Positions 35,038 to 43,228 of a DNA stretch of 64,000 bases are shown in pieces. This stretch comes from CAVTLG01 sp963735495 (lineage in GTDB: Bacteria > Chloroflexota > Ktedonobacteria > Ktedonobacterales > Ktedonobacteraceae). Location: positions 186,001 to 250,000 of the forward strand of contig CAVTLG010000006.1 of assembly GCA_963735495.1 (NCBI GenBank). The letters run 5' to 3'. The notes beneath the pieces are model-generated. The model did not search any database. It was not told the DNA's origin and worked only from the letters and a program-made list of their open reading frames with translations. The number at the start of each line of letters is the position of its first letter. Within the stretch, counting starts at the first letter, position 1. Position numbers and translations under genes: made by a program.

Positions 35038-38014
35038 AGAACTCTCCCTTAAACGCAAAAAATTTGATGATAGTGTGCAAGAGAACAACTTTGAGAAGGG
35101 TATTCGCCGTTCAACAGTTGAAAAATACCCTGATCCCGTTCATTTCATCTATGAATTACTGCAAAATGCGGAAGATCAGGATGCAACGAAAGTGCAATTT
35201 GCATTATCCGCAGGTAAGCTTGTTTTTCGTCATAATGGCAACGCTTTTACCAAGTCTGATGTGGAGAACATTACAGGTATTGGCAATAGTGATAAAACAC
35301 AAGAAGCCAATAAAATTGGTCGCTTTGGTATTGGCTTCAAATCGGTCTTTGCCATCACAAACCGGCCTGAAATTTATACGCTCGTAGAGGGCAATCATTT
35401 TGCCTTTGCGATTGAACATCTTGTCGTGCCAGTTTCCATTCCTGGAGGTCATGCGGAAAATCATCCCTATCATACTCAATTTATCTTTCCATTTATCAAC
35501 GGACAAGAAGCGATGCTCTACTCAAAGATCAAGGAGAGACTATCCACATTAGGGTTTGAGGCCCTCCTCTTTTTACAAAACTTGACCTCAATAGAATGGC
35601 AAACAGAAAGAGATCATGGAACATACATTCATAAATTCCAAGATGTGCAGCATAACTTATCAGAAGAAAGCTGGAAGGATGGACAACTCCAACAAAGCAA
35701 CGCAAAGTATCTCATGTTTACAAGAAATGTACAGATCAGCAACAATGAAAGGAGATTAGATGTCTGCATAGCATTCAAGCTCAACGAGAAGGGAAGTATC
35801 ATAGCAGAGCCAGGCCAAAGGCTCGCTGTCTACTTTCCTACAGAGCAAGTAACGGGCCTAAAATTTCGCGTACATGGCCCCTTCTTGCTCACTGACAACA
35901 GAGCAAATATTAAAAGCGATAATGAGACGAACAGGAGATTACTACAAGAGTGTGCTATTTTGTTGGGTGAGAGTATCCAGAAAGTAAAAGAAGCAAGCTT
36001 ACTAACGATTGACTTTTTATCTCTGCTTCCAATACGGAAAGATATCCCGGTACAATTCATGCCACTTTACTACGAGGTACTGGAAGTGCTCAAACAGTAT
36101 CCTCTCTTACCTACTGCCGATGGAAGATTTGCCAATGCCACAACGGGTAAGTTGGCACGTGGTGCAGGTTTGCGAGATCTGATAGATGACCAGCAATTGT
36201 CTTCACTCTATGGAGTGACTTCCTCTTTGCATTGGCTCTCCTCCGAGATCACTGATGATAGAGTACCAGATCTTTATCAGTACGTAACCAAAGAACTGAA
36301 AGTTGAGGTGATAAGTCCAGAGATTTTTGTGCGAAAGCTGGAAAAATCGTTTCTGCAGCAACAAACAGATGCGTGGCTTGTGAAATTGTATACTTTTTTG
36401 AGTAAGCAGCAAAGTCTTGATACGGCCATCAAAGTGAAACCTATTCTCCGTCTGGAAGATGACAGCCACGTTTCCCCTTTCAAGAGTATCTATGGAAATG
36501 AACCCCCAAACGCATATCTTTCGCCGAAAGGACAAGGAGAAAGTAAATTTCCTCTGATAAAGAGGTCGTTACTAGTAGATGATGTTATTCGCACATTTTT
36601 CAAGAGAATTGACTTATCCGAACCAGATATTGTTGATGAGGTGCTAGAATATATCCTACCACCATATCAAATAGGAAGAGTAGCCATTGACGATGAGACA
36701 CGCAATAGGCAAGATCTACAGCACATACAGGATGCTCTCGCGCAGAAGGTACATCTTGCCAGGCCGCGACTTCTGACTGCGCTCAACGAAACCGCATTTA
36801 TACGAGCAATAAATGCAAAAAATGTGGAAAAAGCATGGAAAACACCTCAACAAGTCTACAGTAAAACAGACGAACTCTCTCTCTGGTTCACTGGCAACGA
36901 GCAGGCATGGTTTATCATAGAACCATTTCCAGAAGCTCTCCTGCGTGACTTAAACATTTCAACCCATCTTCGCCCAAGAGCAAAGACGACGACAGGAAAT
37001 ACTGGCTATATTGCGATTCGTAATGGACGATCTTATCAACGAGGGCTCCATCGCTTCGATCCAGATGCCCACTTAGATGGACTTCAACATGTCCTCGATC
37101 ATATAACGCTGAAGAGAGCAAGATTGCTCTGGAATTTGCTGCTGGAGAACCGTCATCTGATCAAAGGCCATGTGGAAACATCAAGCTACCAGAGCTTTGT
37201 CAATGCTCAGAGAACAGAGAAATTTTCTGAAATGGGGGAACTTTGTAGCCAGAATGCTTGGTTACCTGATGAGGAGGGAGAGTTTTATACTCCTGACGAA
37301 CTATTTTTAACAGACATACCGGAGGCATTTGAAACGAACACAGGGGAAGCCCAAGAGGTTGCTCAAAAGTTAGGAATGAAAAAAGCCGAAGTGCTACAAC
37401 TGGCGGATAAACTGGATATACCACCTGAGTTCATTATCCTGATTCAAAATGATCCAGAAGCATTTCGTGTATGGTGCAATGAACAACAACAAAAGCCATC
37501 TTTACCCTCAAGTATCACAAACGATCCAGATAGAAGAAGAGAAAGAGCGACAGAGAGAGCGTACGCTGCTAGCGGAAAAACCTATAGAGCGGTGATGACA
37601 AACAAGCGTGTTTCAGCCGAATACAGTGCAGCGAAAGCGTATCTACGTAATCATAATACAAATGAAAATGGTCAACTGATCTGCCAACTCTGTGATCGAG
37701 AGATGCCATTTCGACTTCCACACGGAGAAGCTTTCTTTGTCGCTTGCCAGTATATTGATCCTTCTGAAAAGGAGTATGCCGCGAACCATCTGGCACTTTG
37801 TCCAAACTGTGCCGCTGAGTTCCAATATGCCTGCCAGACAAATGAACAAAAGAGAGCAGATCTTATTCTTGCGGTTCAAATAACAACCAATGAAAAAAAT
37901 CTTGTCGTGCACCTGGATATGCCTGTTCATCAGTGCTTGCGCTTCACTCAAAGGCATCTGATAGATTTACAAATGGCGACCAAAGATTGGCTTGCCACGG
38001 TTTCAGACGCATGA
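35021..38014 (+). CDS. Sacsin-like GHKL ATPase with HNH-like zinc C-terminus
   Basis: 997 residues, strong start (AAAGGAGG). N-terminal GHKL fold: N box F-I-Y-E-L-L-Q-N-A-E-D-Q-D-A-T (about 45), G1 region F-R-H-N-G-N-A-F (about 70) and G2 I-G-R-F-G-I-G-F-K-S-V-F (about 107), as in sacsin and related bacterial defence ATPases. The middle 550 residues are unrecognised. Near 887 C-Q-L-C-D-R-E-M-P-F and near 927 A-A-N-H-L-A-L-C-P-N-C form a zinc site like that of HNH nucleases. The usual catalytic His pair is absent (A-C-Q-Y-I instead of x-H-H-I) and C-P-N-C is followed by Ala, so it is probably structural or DNA-binding. Coupled to the SNF2 helicase. Confidence 0.8.
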   Translation: MNDWFEELSLKRKKFDDSVQENNFEKGIRRSTVEKYPDPVHFIYELLQNAEDQDATKVQFALSAGKLVFRHNGNAFTKSDVENITGIGNSDKTQEANKIGRFGIGFKSVFAITNRPEIYTLVEGNHFAFAIEHLVVPVSIPGGHAENHPYHTQFIFPFINGQEAMLYSKIKERLSTLGFEALLFLQNLTSIEWQTERDHGTYIHKFQDVQHNLSEESWKDGQLQQSNAKYLMFTRNVQISNNERRLDVCIAFKLNEKGSIIAEPGQRLAVYFPTEQVTGLKFRVHGPFLLTDNRANIKSDNETNRRLLQECAILLGESIQKVKEASLLTIDFLSLLPIRKDIPVQFMPLYYEVLEVLKQYPLLPTADGRFANATTGKLARGAGLRDLIDDQQLSSLYGVTSSLHWLSSEITDDRVPDLYQYVTKELKVEVISPEIFVRKLEKSFLQQQTDAWLVKLYTFLSKQQSLDTAIKVKPILRLEDDSHVSPFKSIYGNEPPNAYLSPKGQGESKFPLIKRSLLVDDVIRTFFKRIDLSEPDIVDEVLEYILPPYQIGRVAIDDETRNRQDLQHIQDALAQKVHLARPRLLTALNETAFIRAINAKNVEKAWKTPQQVYSKTDELSLWFTGNEQAWFIIEPFPEALLRDLNISTHLRPRAKTTTGNTGYIAIRNGRSYQRGLHRFDPDAHLDGLQHVLDHITLKRARLLWNLLLENRHLIKGHVETSSYQSFVNAQRTEKFSEMGELCSQNAWLPDEEGEFYTPDELFLTDIPEAFETNTGEAQEVAQKLGMKKAEVLQLADKLDIPPEFIILIQNDPEAFRVWCNEQQQKPSLPSSITNDPDRRRERATERAYAASGKTYRAVMTNKRVSAEYSAAKAYLRNHNTNENGQLICQLCDREMPFRLPHGEAFFVACQYIDPSEKEYAANHLALCPNCAAEFQYACQTNEQKRADLILAVQITTNEKNLVVHLDMPVHQCLRFTQRHLIDLQMATKDWLATVSDA

Positions 38015-38146
38015 TCTGGTTCGCGCAACTTGGACTCCCTGTAATACATTGCTGAGTTTGTGACTGGACTTGGTAGTGATCCTAGATCTGTTCTCATCCT
38101 TGATGGTACCTGAACAATGGCACTAACCAAGGATGAGTAACTCGCC

Positions 38147-38400
38147 GAGTCGCATTGCGTCATGAGAAATATTACCTGCCGGTAATATTCACATACACTC
38201 TCTCCTTGCTCATTTTTTGTTTGCAGCAAAAGCTCCGTAGGCGTTATGCCAGGGGGAAACGATCTATCGGCTGGTTCCTCTTGCACGCTCAAGTAAGATT
38301 TCTCATAAATCAAGTGAGGAGGATGGTGGTGTCCCTCATCAGGAAGGTCCTCTCGGAAACCTCTTTCCGTGCTCGCTGTTGGTGGGAATGGTGGCGTGGC
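38147..38400 (+). repeat. Diverged repeat copy A (related to 46986-47240)
   Basis: Starts with CGCATTGCGTCATG and shares ordered blocks with copy B: G-AAAT-TTACC, CCTTGC followed by a T-run, AGCTCCGTA versus AGCTCTCCGTA, TAAGAT-TCTCAT, and the exact GTCCCTCATCAGGA. No protein is supported in it. Copy B lies just before an IS110-type transposase remnant, so this may be the non-coding end of the same element type. Confidence 0.55.
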
Positions 38401-38432
38401 TTTGAGGCGTCCTCAGAAGGGTCATGAGCCCC

Positions 38433-38465
38433 AGAACCCATCCTCTGGAGAGATGGATGGGTTCT
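38433..38465. terminator. Perfect 11-bp hairpin downstream of the defence island
   Basis: AGAACCCATCC at 38433-38443 pairs exactly with 38455-38465 around an 11-base loop. No long T-tract follows (GCATGTGCTGTTTCCC). It could terminate the island transcript or belong to the repeat that precedes it. Confidence 0.4.
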
Positions 38466-38732
38466 GCATGTGCTGTTTCCCTCCCCCTCTTTACCACTGT
38501 CGATGGTGTCTGTCTGTTCTGAGGAGAAGGAGAGCAAGACCACTCCAGGATGGATTGCAGTTATTTTTTGTGCTATTATAGGCATAACAATTCTTTACAG
38601 TTTATCATTCTTATGCATCACATTCAGGTGATAGGAGAGAGAGCTTGACGTATTGCGGTAGCAATCTATAGCTCCATTTGATAGATATGAGCAGCATTGA
38701 AGTTACCGAGCACAATCTTGTTCCCGTTCAAT

Positions 38733-40236
38733 TTGACGTTTAGACTACATAGCACTACCGGAACATCCAGAAAAGTTCCGTTGAAGAGAAAGATCTGTAA
38801 GCGAGATGTCAGGAACACCGTCACGGTGGCACAATTTGAGGCACGTTGGGCGTTTTGCGAATGACTGGAAAACGCTCAGCCTTTTTGATCCTTGCTCCAA
38901 CGTTGCGGCCTTTCGATTTTCCGCGCGGTTGTGGCGGCTGGGCAGGAGTCCCCAAACGTGCCAACAATTTGTGCATCCCGCGCCGCACCTGTTGTGGACT
39001 TGGCTTGCGCTTCTTGCTTTCCCATGGTCGCAGTTCAGCTTCGACCAAGTCGCGAGCCAAGACCAGATGATTGTGCGCGATGGCCACAATATGGCTCCAG
39101 CGCTCAAACTGCTCCGGGGTCCGCAAACGGGGTTGCTCCCACAACAGACATTGTTTGTCAAAGCGATAGCCATGCTCTTGCCCAAAGCGCAAAACATAGC
39201 CCAATGCGATCTGGACCACATCGACTTCTTGATCGCCTATCCACACAAACCAGCTCACCCGTGGATCGCGCTCTTTGTTGGTCGCATGAGGTCGCACGAC
39301 CCGCATCACGGTCACGTCCAGGTAGCGTGCCTGTTTGACATGCAGGTGTTTCCACCAGGTTACTTCCACTGGACGTTTCTTCGCATCGGTGCCTATCCAC
39401 ACACCATCAGCATCACCATGCGTGGCCGGATCTTTGGGTTGCAGCTTGGCTCCATCTTTGCGCGGACAGCCTTTTTTGCCCGTTGGAGGTGGTGCTGTTC
39501 GGTAGAAACAGCGATTGCTTTTGAGACGACCCAACACCCCGATATCCAATGCGCTACACCGGCACCACAACCAGTTGGCATCATAGCCTCGATCCAACGC
39601 GACAATGACCTGCTTGGGCAGAGAGGGCATCAAACGCCGGAGCTGTTCTTCTGCCACCTCAATGGCTGTGGTCTGCGAACCCACCCGTTGCTGGTCCAGA
39701 ATGTAGGTCCAACTGCTTACTGGCTCTGCCAACGCCACCACCGTCGAGAATTGCCACCCAAACGTGACCGGCTTCTTACATTCTGGCAAATTATGCACGT
39801 GTTGCGCCGTGCGATCTGCCGACGTTACGGCAGCCGGGCGGGCAATCTTGCTTGCATCAATGCCAATCCAGAGCCACTTGCCCGCATCCGGTTTTGGCAG
39901 ATAGCGGGCCAAGATCTCCCGCAGGCGCTTCTCGTCGATGCGCCCGTCTTCAAAGGCTTCATACAAACTCGCCCACTTCCGCTCAAACCATGGCGATTGC
40001 GAGAGGTCAGGAAACGATGTGGCCTGCGTTTCTGTCATCAGAGCATCGACGGTATTGAACAAGGCATCCTTGGCTCGCAGAAAACAGTCATAGATCTCGT
40101 GACGAAAGTCTCTCACTGTGGTATTGTCTTTCAAACAAGTAAACTTCCTTTGCGTTTTTCTTATCGGAACTTTACTTGATTCGGCCTCCCGCCGCAAGGT
40201 TGGGGGGCCTTTTGTCTAAGATAGTCTAAACGTCAA
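38733..40236 (-). mobile_element. 1.5-kb insertion sequence with 15-bp inverted repeats and 6-bp target duplication
   Basis: TTGACGTTTAGACTA at 38733-38747 is exactly inverted at 40222-40236. Both sides are flanked by the direct repeat TTCAAT (38727-38732 and 40237-40242). The element holds one minus-strand DDE transposase. Clean ends and exact duplication indicate a recent insertion. Confidence 0.88.
38821..40197 (-). CDS. DDE transposase (IS4/IS701-like)
   Basis: Up to 458 residues. Seen: W-L-W-I-G-I-D-A-S-K-I with the first catalytic Asp, V-I-V-A-L-D-R-G-Y-D-A-N-W-L-W with the second, and a downstream R-F-G-Q-E-H-G-Y-R-F-D region that could carry the Glu. The C-terminus is basic (G-K-S-K-G-R-N-V-G-A-R-I-K-K-A). 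The far upstream TTG start is doubtful; a GTG at 40116 (V-R-D-F-R-H-E) may be the true start. The frame is intact and the surrounding element has both ends, so it may be active. Exact IS family not certain. Confidence 0.8.
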   Translation of the reverse strand: MRREAESSKVPIRKTQRKFTCLKDNTTVRDFRHEIYDCFLRAKDALFNTVDALMTETQATSFPDLSQSPWFERKWASLYEAFEDGRIDEKRLREILARYLPKPDAGKWLWIGIDASKIARPAAVTSADRTAQHVHNLPECKKPVTFGWQFSTVVALAEPVSSWTYILDQQRVGSQTTAIEVAEEQLRRLMPSLPKQVIVALDRGYDANWLWCRCSALDIGVLGRLKSNRCFYRTAPPPTGKKGCPRKDGAKLQPKDPATHGDADGVWIGTDAKKRPVEVTWWKHLHVKQARYLDVTVMRVVRPHATNKERDPRVSWFVWIGDQEVDVVQIALGYVLRFGQEHGYRFDKQCLLWEQPRLRTPEQFERWSHIVAIAHNHLVLARDLVEAELRPWESKKRKPSPQQVRRGMHKLLARLGTPAQPPQPRGKSKGRNVGARIKKAERFPVIRKTPNVPQIVPP

Positions 40237-40766
40237 TTCAATATGAAATACTTCTGAAGGCTATCCACTCTGTCTTACAAGATCTGACCAAAGCGGGTGA
40301 GAAGGATAAAAAGCACGAGTATTTTTTTCCCTCTCCCACAACCTTTGCTTTCGACATTGACAAGGTTGCAGATACAGTTGCGCAACAATTTGAATCCAGT
40401 AATCAGCTTCCCTTTGAGCTCAGGGACGGTTTGAGCTACGCCGCTGTTCATGCACTTGATATCAATGAAAAAACAGATTTTAGTCATACTCTTCAGCAAA
40501 AGATTATGGGAGAGTTGCGTCTCCAGCTCTTCAGCAGAATGGATAAAAACCTTCAGCATCACTCCCTGGAGCGCTATGTTTCCAGCATGCTTACTCCTAT
40601 TGACGCTTTTATTAAGGATCAGGCCATAGGGCTCTCCTATCCGTTGCGTAAAGAGCATGCGATGGAGAAGCGCAGTTTGCATGCGAGCAAAGATCAGTCA
40701 TCCCATGATTCCTGGTTAAAAGCACACAAGTTGACGCTTAGTGTCATCAATATTGGCAGTTTTAAT

Positions 40767-41602
40767 GGTTGTGTTGCAAGAACAAAGCTGATCTGCTACA
40801 GTGAGGAGAAAAGAAGACAAGAGGACTCGTCATGGCAGAGCAACACCCCTTCAAATGGCGTCATTTTCAGGCTGACCTCATTCTACTTTGTGTGCGTTGG
40901 TATCTTCGGTATGCTTTGAGCTATCGCGACCTCGAAGAGATGATGCTCGAACGGGGTCTGCACGTCGATCATACCACGATCTATCGCTGGGTCCAGTGCT
41001 ATGCGCCAGAACTGGAGAAGCGCTGTCGGCCTTCCCTTAAAGCCTCTAACGACTCCTGGCGAGTTGACGAGACCTACATCAAAGTCAAAAAGCAGTGGGT
41101 GTATCTTTATCGGGCGGTTGATTCGCAGGGGAACACGCTCGATTTCTTCCTCAGTTCGACGAGAGACGCGAAAGCAGCCAAAGAGTTCTTGCTCAAAACC
41201 CTCACCTCCTCTCATACGAGCGAGCCGCGTGTCATCAACGTGGACAAAAATGCCGCCTACCCCAAAGCGTTCAACGAGATCAAGGCAGAAGGACACCTTC
41301 CCGCAAGCTGTGAATTACGGCAAATCAAATATCTCAACAATCTGATCGAACAAGATCATCGGTTCATCAAGCGATTGACGAAGCTGGGGATGGGCTTTTT
41401 CTCGTTCGAGACGGCCTGGCGAACATTACAAGGATATGAGGTGATGAATAGGATCAGGAAAGGGCAACTACAGGGAGTGGTCAAAGGGGATGTGAGAGGC
41501 CAGATGGCTTTGGTAGCCACGCTCTTTGGAGTGGCCGTTTAAGAAAGATTATTTGGAACCATCACGCTCAGTTTCTTCTTTGCAATTTCTTGCAACACAA
41601 CC
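40767..41602 (+). mobile_element. IS6-family insertion sequence
   Basis: Perfect 16-bp terminal inverted repeats, GGTTGTGTTGCAAGAA at 40767-40782 and its complement at 41587-41602, match the style of IS6/IS26 ends. Total 836 bp with one transposase. Flanking 8-mers differ (GTTTTAAT left, GGATATAT right), so the usual target duplication is absent and DNA beside it was probably deleted or rearranged, as IS6 elements often do. Confidence 0.88.
40832..41542 (+). CDS. IS6-family transposase
   Basis: 236 residues, the normal family size. Begins M-A-E-Q-H-P-F-K-W-R-H-F-Q-A-D-L-I-L-L-C-V-R-W-Y. Catalytic triad: W-R-V-D-E-T-Y-I-K-V, I-N-V-D-K-N-A-A-Y-P and L-I-E-Q-D-H-R-F-I-K-R, with 34 or so residues between the last two. 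The helix-turn-helix is Y-R-D-L-E-E-M-M-L-E-R-G. The frame is complete within intact ends, so probably functional. It cuts off the unknown gene described at 38687. Confidence 0.92.
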   Translation: MAEQHPFKWRHFQADLILLCVRWYLRYALSYRDLEEMMLERGLHVDHTTIYRWVQCYAPELEKRCRPSLKASNDSWRVDETYIKVKKQWVYLYRAVDSQGNTLDFFLSSTRDAKAAKEFLLKTLTSSHTSEPRVINVDKNAAYPKAFNEIKAEGHLPASCELRQIKYLNNLIEQDHRFIKRLTKLGMGFFSFETAWRTLQGYEVMNRIRKGQLQGVVKGDVRGQMALVATLFGVAV

Positions 41603-42343
41603 GGATATATGTTTCACTACTCATGTATGCTCGCGTAATTTTAGCTATTGATTGAGAGTGCCCTGCAAAGAAAGGGTTCTACATTCACATAGTATCATCC
41701 TCTGTCTACGGGTAGCTGTAGCCATCTCTTATGCTCGGTGTATGCGTTGGAGAGTAGAGGTAAGTTTCGCCAAAAATACTATCATGCCTCCTTAGATAGA
41801 TTGATATGCGTTTTATAGGGTGGCGGCTCTCTTTCTCTTACTGGCGTCCCGTTTGTTATCCATTACGTTGTGTCACGGTTGCGGCCAGGGCACTGCTGGT
41901 TTCTTCTCCAATCCCCGGTATGGCTTGCGTAAGAGGAAGAGAGACCCCGTCATCGCTTACCAGTGCTTCCCTTTCCTGTTTGTGTGCTTCCCGACCATTT
42001 GTAAAATCGCCAGACGACCTGACCATGTCGTCTCATGTCGACATGTCGTTGGAGTTTCTAGCAAGTTTCAGTACGCTAAAAGTATACGATGAGCAATATG
42101 ACTGTAGATGTGGTAATGCTGGTAATGCTGGTAATACTTATATTAGCAGTGCTGTATTAAGCAACCAGGTAATATAACTCCAGGTGGTGTACTAGTCCCT
42201 TACATTCAGCAGTTGATGCATCTTCATTGTTTGTCGACTAGTTTCTGACACTGCCGGAAAAGTTTCTTTCCAGTGTTGTAAAAGCATGAAATGTCTATCG
42301 CTTGTTTTCTAGCAGAGAACAAACGGAAAAGGAGATCTGTGAT
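41603..42343. other. Gene-poor stretch with a short tandem repeat and a micro-ORF
   Basis: About 740 bases without a convincing gene. Near 42109-42136 the unit GGTAATGCT is repeated about three times. A 23-codon frame at 42089-42160 encodes M-S-N-M-T-V-D-V-V-M-L-V-M-L-V-I-L-I, a wholly hydrophobic peptide, but without a good ribosome site. The last part holds the promoter and leader of the WxL-like gene. Confidence 0.4.
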
Positions 42344-43089
42344 ATGCACATCAACCAAAAACGTGTGACCAGGTTTGGCCGCAGCGCAGTGCTTGCGGGC
42401 ATGCTGGTACTAATTGCGATTGTCGGGAGTGGCATGCCCGCGTTCGCCATGGGCCCGACGATAACCCTGACGACGAATAGCGGCTCCATTGTTGGTACTA
42501 CCGATGCGGCAGTGACCTTTACGAGTTCAAACGTGACGAATGGCACACCGGCTACGATCAACCTGGCTGGTAAGGATCAGTTGGTCCAATTTAACTTTGG
42601 CATTACGCTCACGGATTCTACCGGCGGTACTACTGGTTGGTCGATCACAGCAGACAGCACGAACCCCTCGACCGGTACGGGGACGAACCAGCTAGCAACA
42701 AATACTGGTGTGCTGAACGATGATATATATACCACAACCCCTACGAATGTTGTCGAGTATCCTGTGACGCTAACCAGCCTGGATTCGGTCCTTTCCGTCT
42801 GTGATACAGTCAATGGCAGTCAAGGTGGCGCAACCTCCGATTGTTCTCCTTCAATAGCGAATGTGGAGTCGGCAACGAATGCTCTGACTCCGCCATTTGT
42901 GCTCACCAGTGGTAGTGTAGCACCGACAAAGGTGATCAGCTCAGGAACGACCTTTGGGACGAGCGGAACAAGGGTGGCACCTATGATCTTGTGGAAGACG
43001 GCAACTTTTATCTTCCAGTTGGTGCACCACCGGCAACCACGCATGGCTACGTATCGACAATTGATATAGTGGCTAACACTGGCGCGTAA
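42344..43089 (+). pseudogene. WxL-like exported surface protein 1, frame broken near 42970
   Basis: ATG 42344 follows AAAAGGAGATCTGTGAT. A Sec signal peptide is clear: basic N-terminus, L-A-G-M-L-V-L-I-A-I-V-G-S-G, cleavage after A-F-A. The mature part has G-T-T-G-W-S-I-T-A-D (about residue 95), matching the first W-x-L motif of WxL surface domains. At about 42970 a minus-one shift is needed to continue G-G-T-Y-D-L-V-E-D-G-N-F-Y-L-P-V-G-A-P-P-A, which aligns with the end of its paralogue at 46216 and stops at 43087-43089. Without the shift the frame ends at 43069 in unrelated residues. WxL proteins bind the cell wall non-covalently. Confidence 0.72.
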
Positions 43090-43228
43090 AAAAGGAGCAT
43101 TCTGCTGCTAAAAGAAGGTGAGGAGGAAGCACGGCTATCATTGCTTCCCCTCACTTTGCGCTGTGCATCGGCGTGCGATACCTATATTTGTCTGGATGCA
43201 CAGGAAATAGTAAGAAAGGAATTCTACC

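Larger units (their letters stand above)
38687..40766 (+). pseudogene. Gene of unknown function split by one IS and truncated by another
   Basis: ATG 38687 opens M-S-S-I-E-V-T-E-H-N-L-V-P-V-Q and runs into the IS at 38733. Removing the IS and one copy of the 6-bp duplication TTCAAT restores ...V-P-V-Q-Y-E-I-L-L-K-A-I-H-S-V, open without a stop to 40766, where the IS6-type element begins. About 190 residues are then readable, including F-P-S-P-T-T-F-A-F-D-I-D-K-V-A and L-S-Y-A-A-V-H-A-L-D-I-N-E-K-T-D-F. The family is not recognised and the C-terminus is lost. It is the next plus-strand gene after the GHKL ATPase and may once have belonged to the island. Confidence 0.7.

Noticed and set aside
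17826..38014. DISARM or Gao-type HerA defence system as the identity of the island
   Set aside because: No DrmA/B/C, methyltransferase, SIR2 or DUF4297 partner gene is present; only the individual SNF2 and HerA families are shared.
38806..40179. 457-codon plus-strand frame opposite the 1.5-kb IS transposase
   Set aside because: It mirrors the transposase on the other strand, lacks recognisable domains and a start signal; the catalytic Asp motifs are on the minus strand.
42100..42140. Short tandem repeat considered as a CRISPR or iteron array
   Set aside because: Only about three 9-base units with no spacers and no cas or replication genes nearby.
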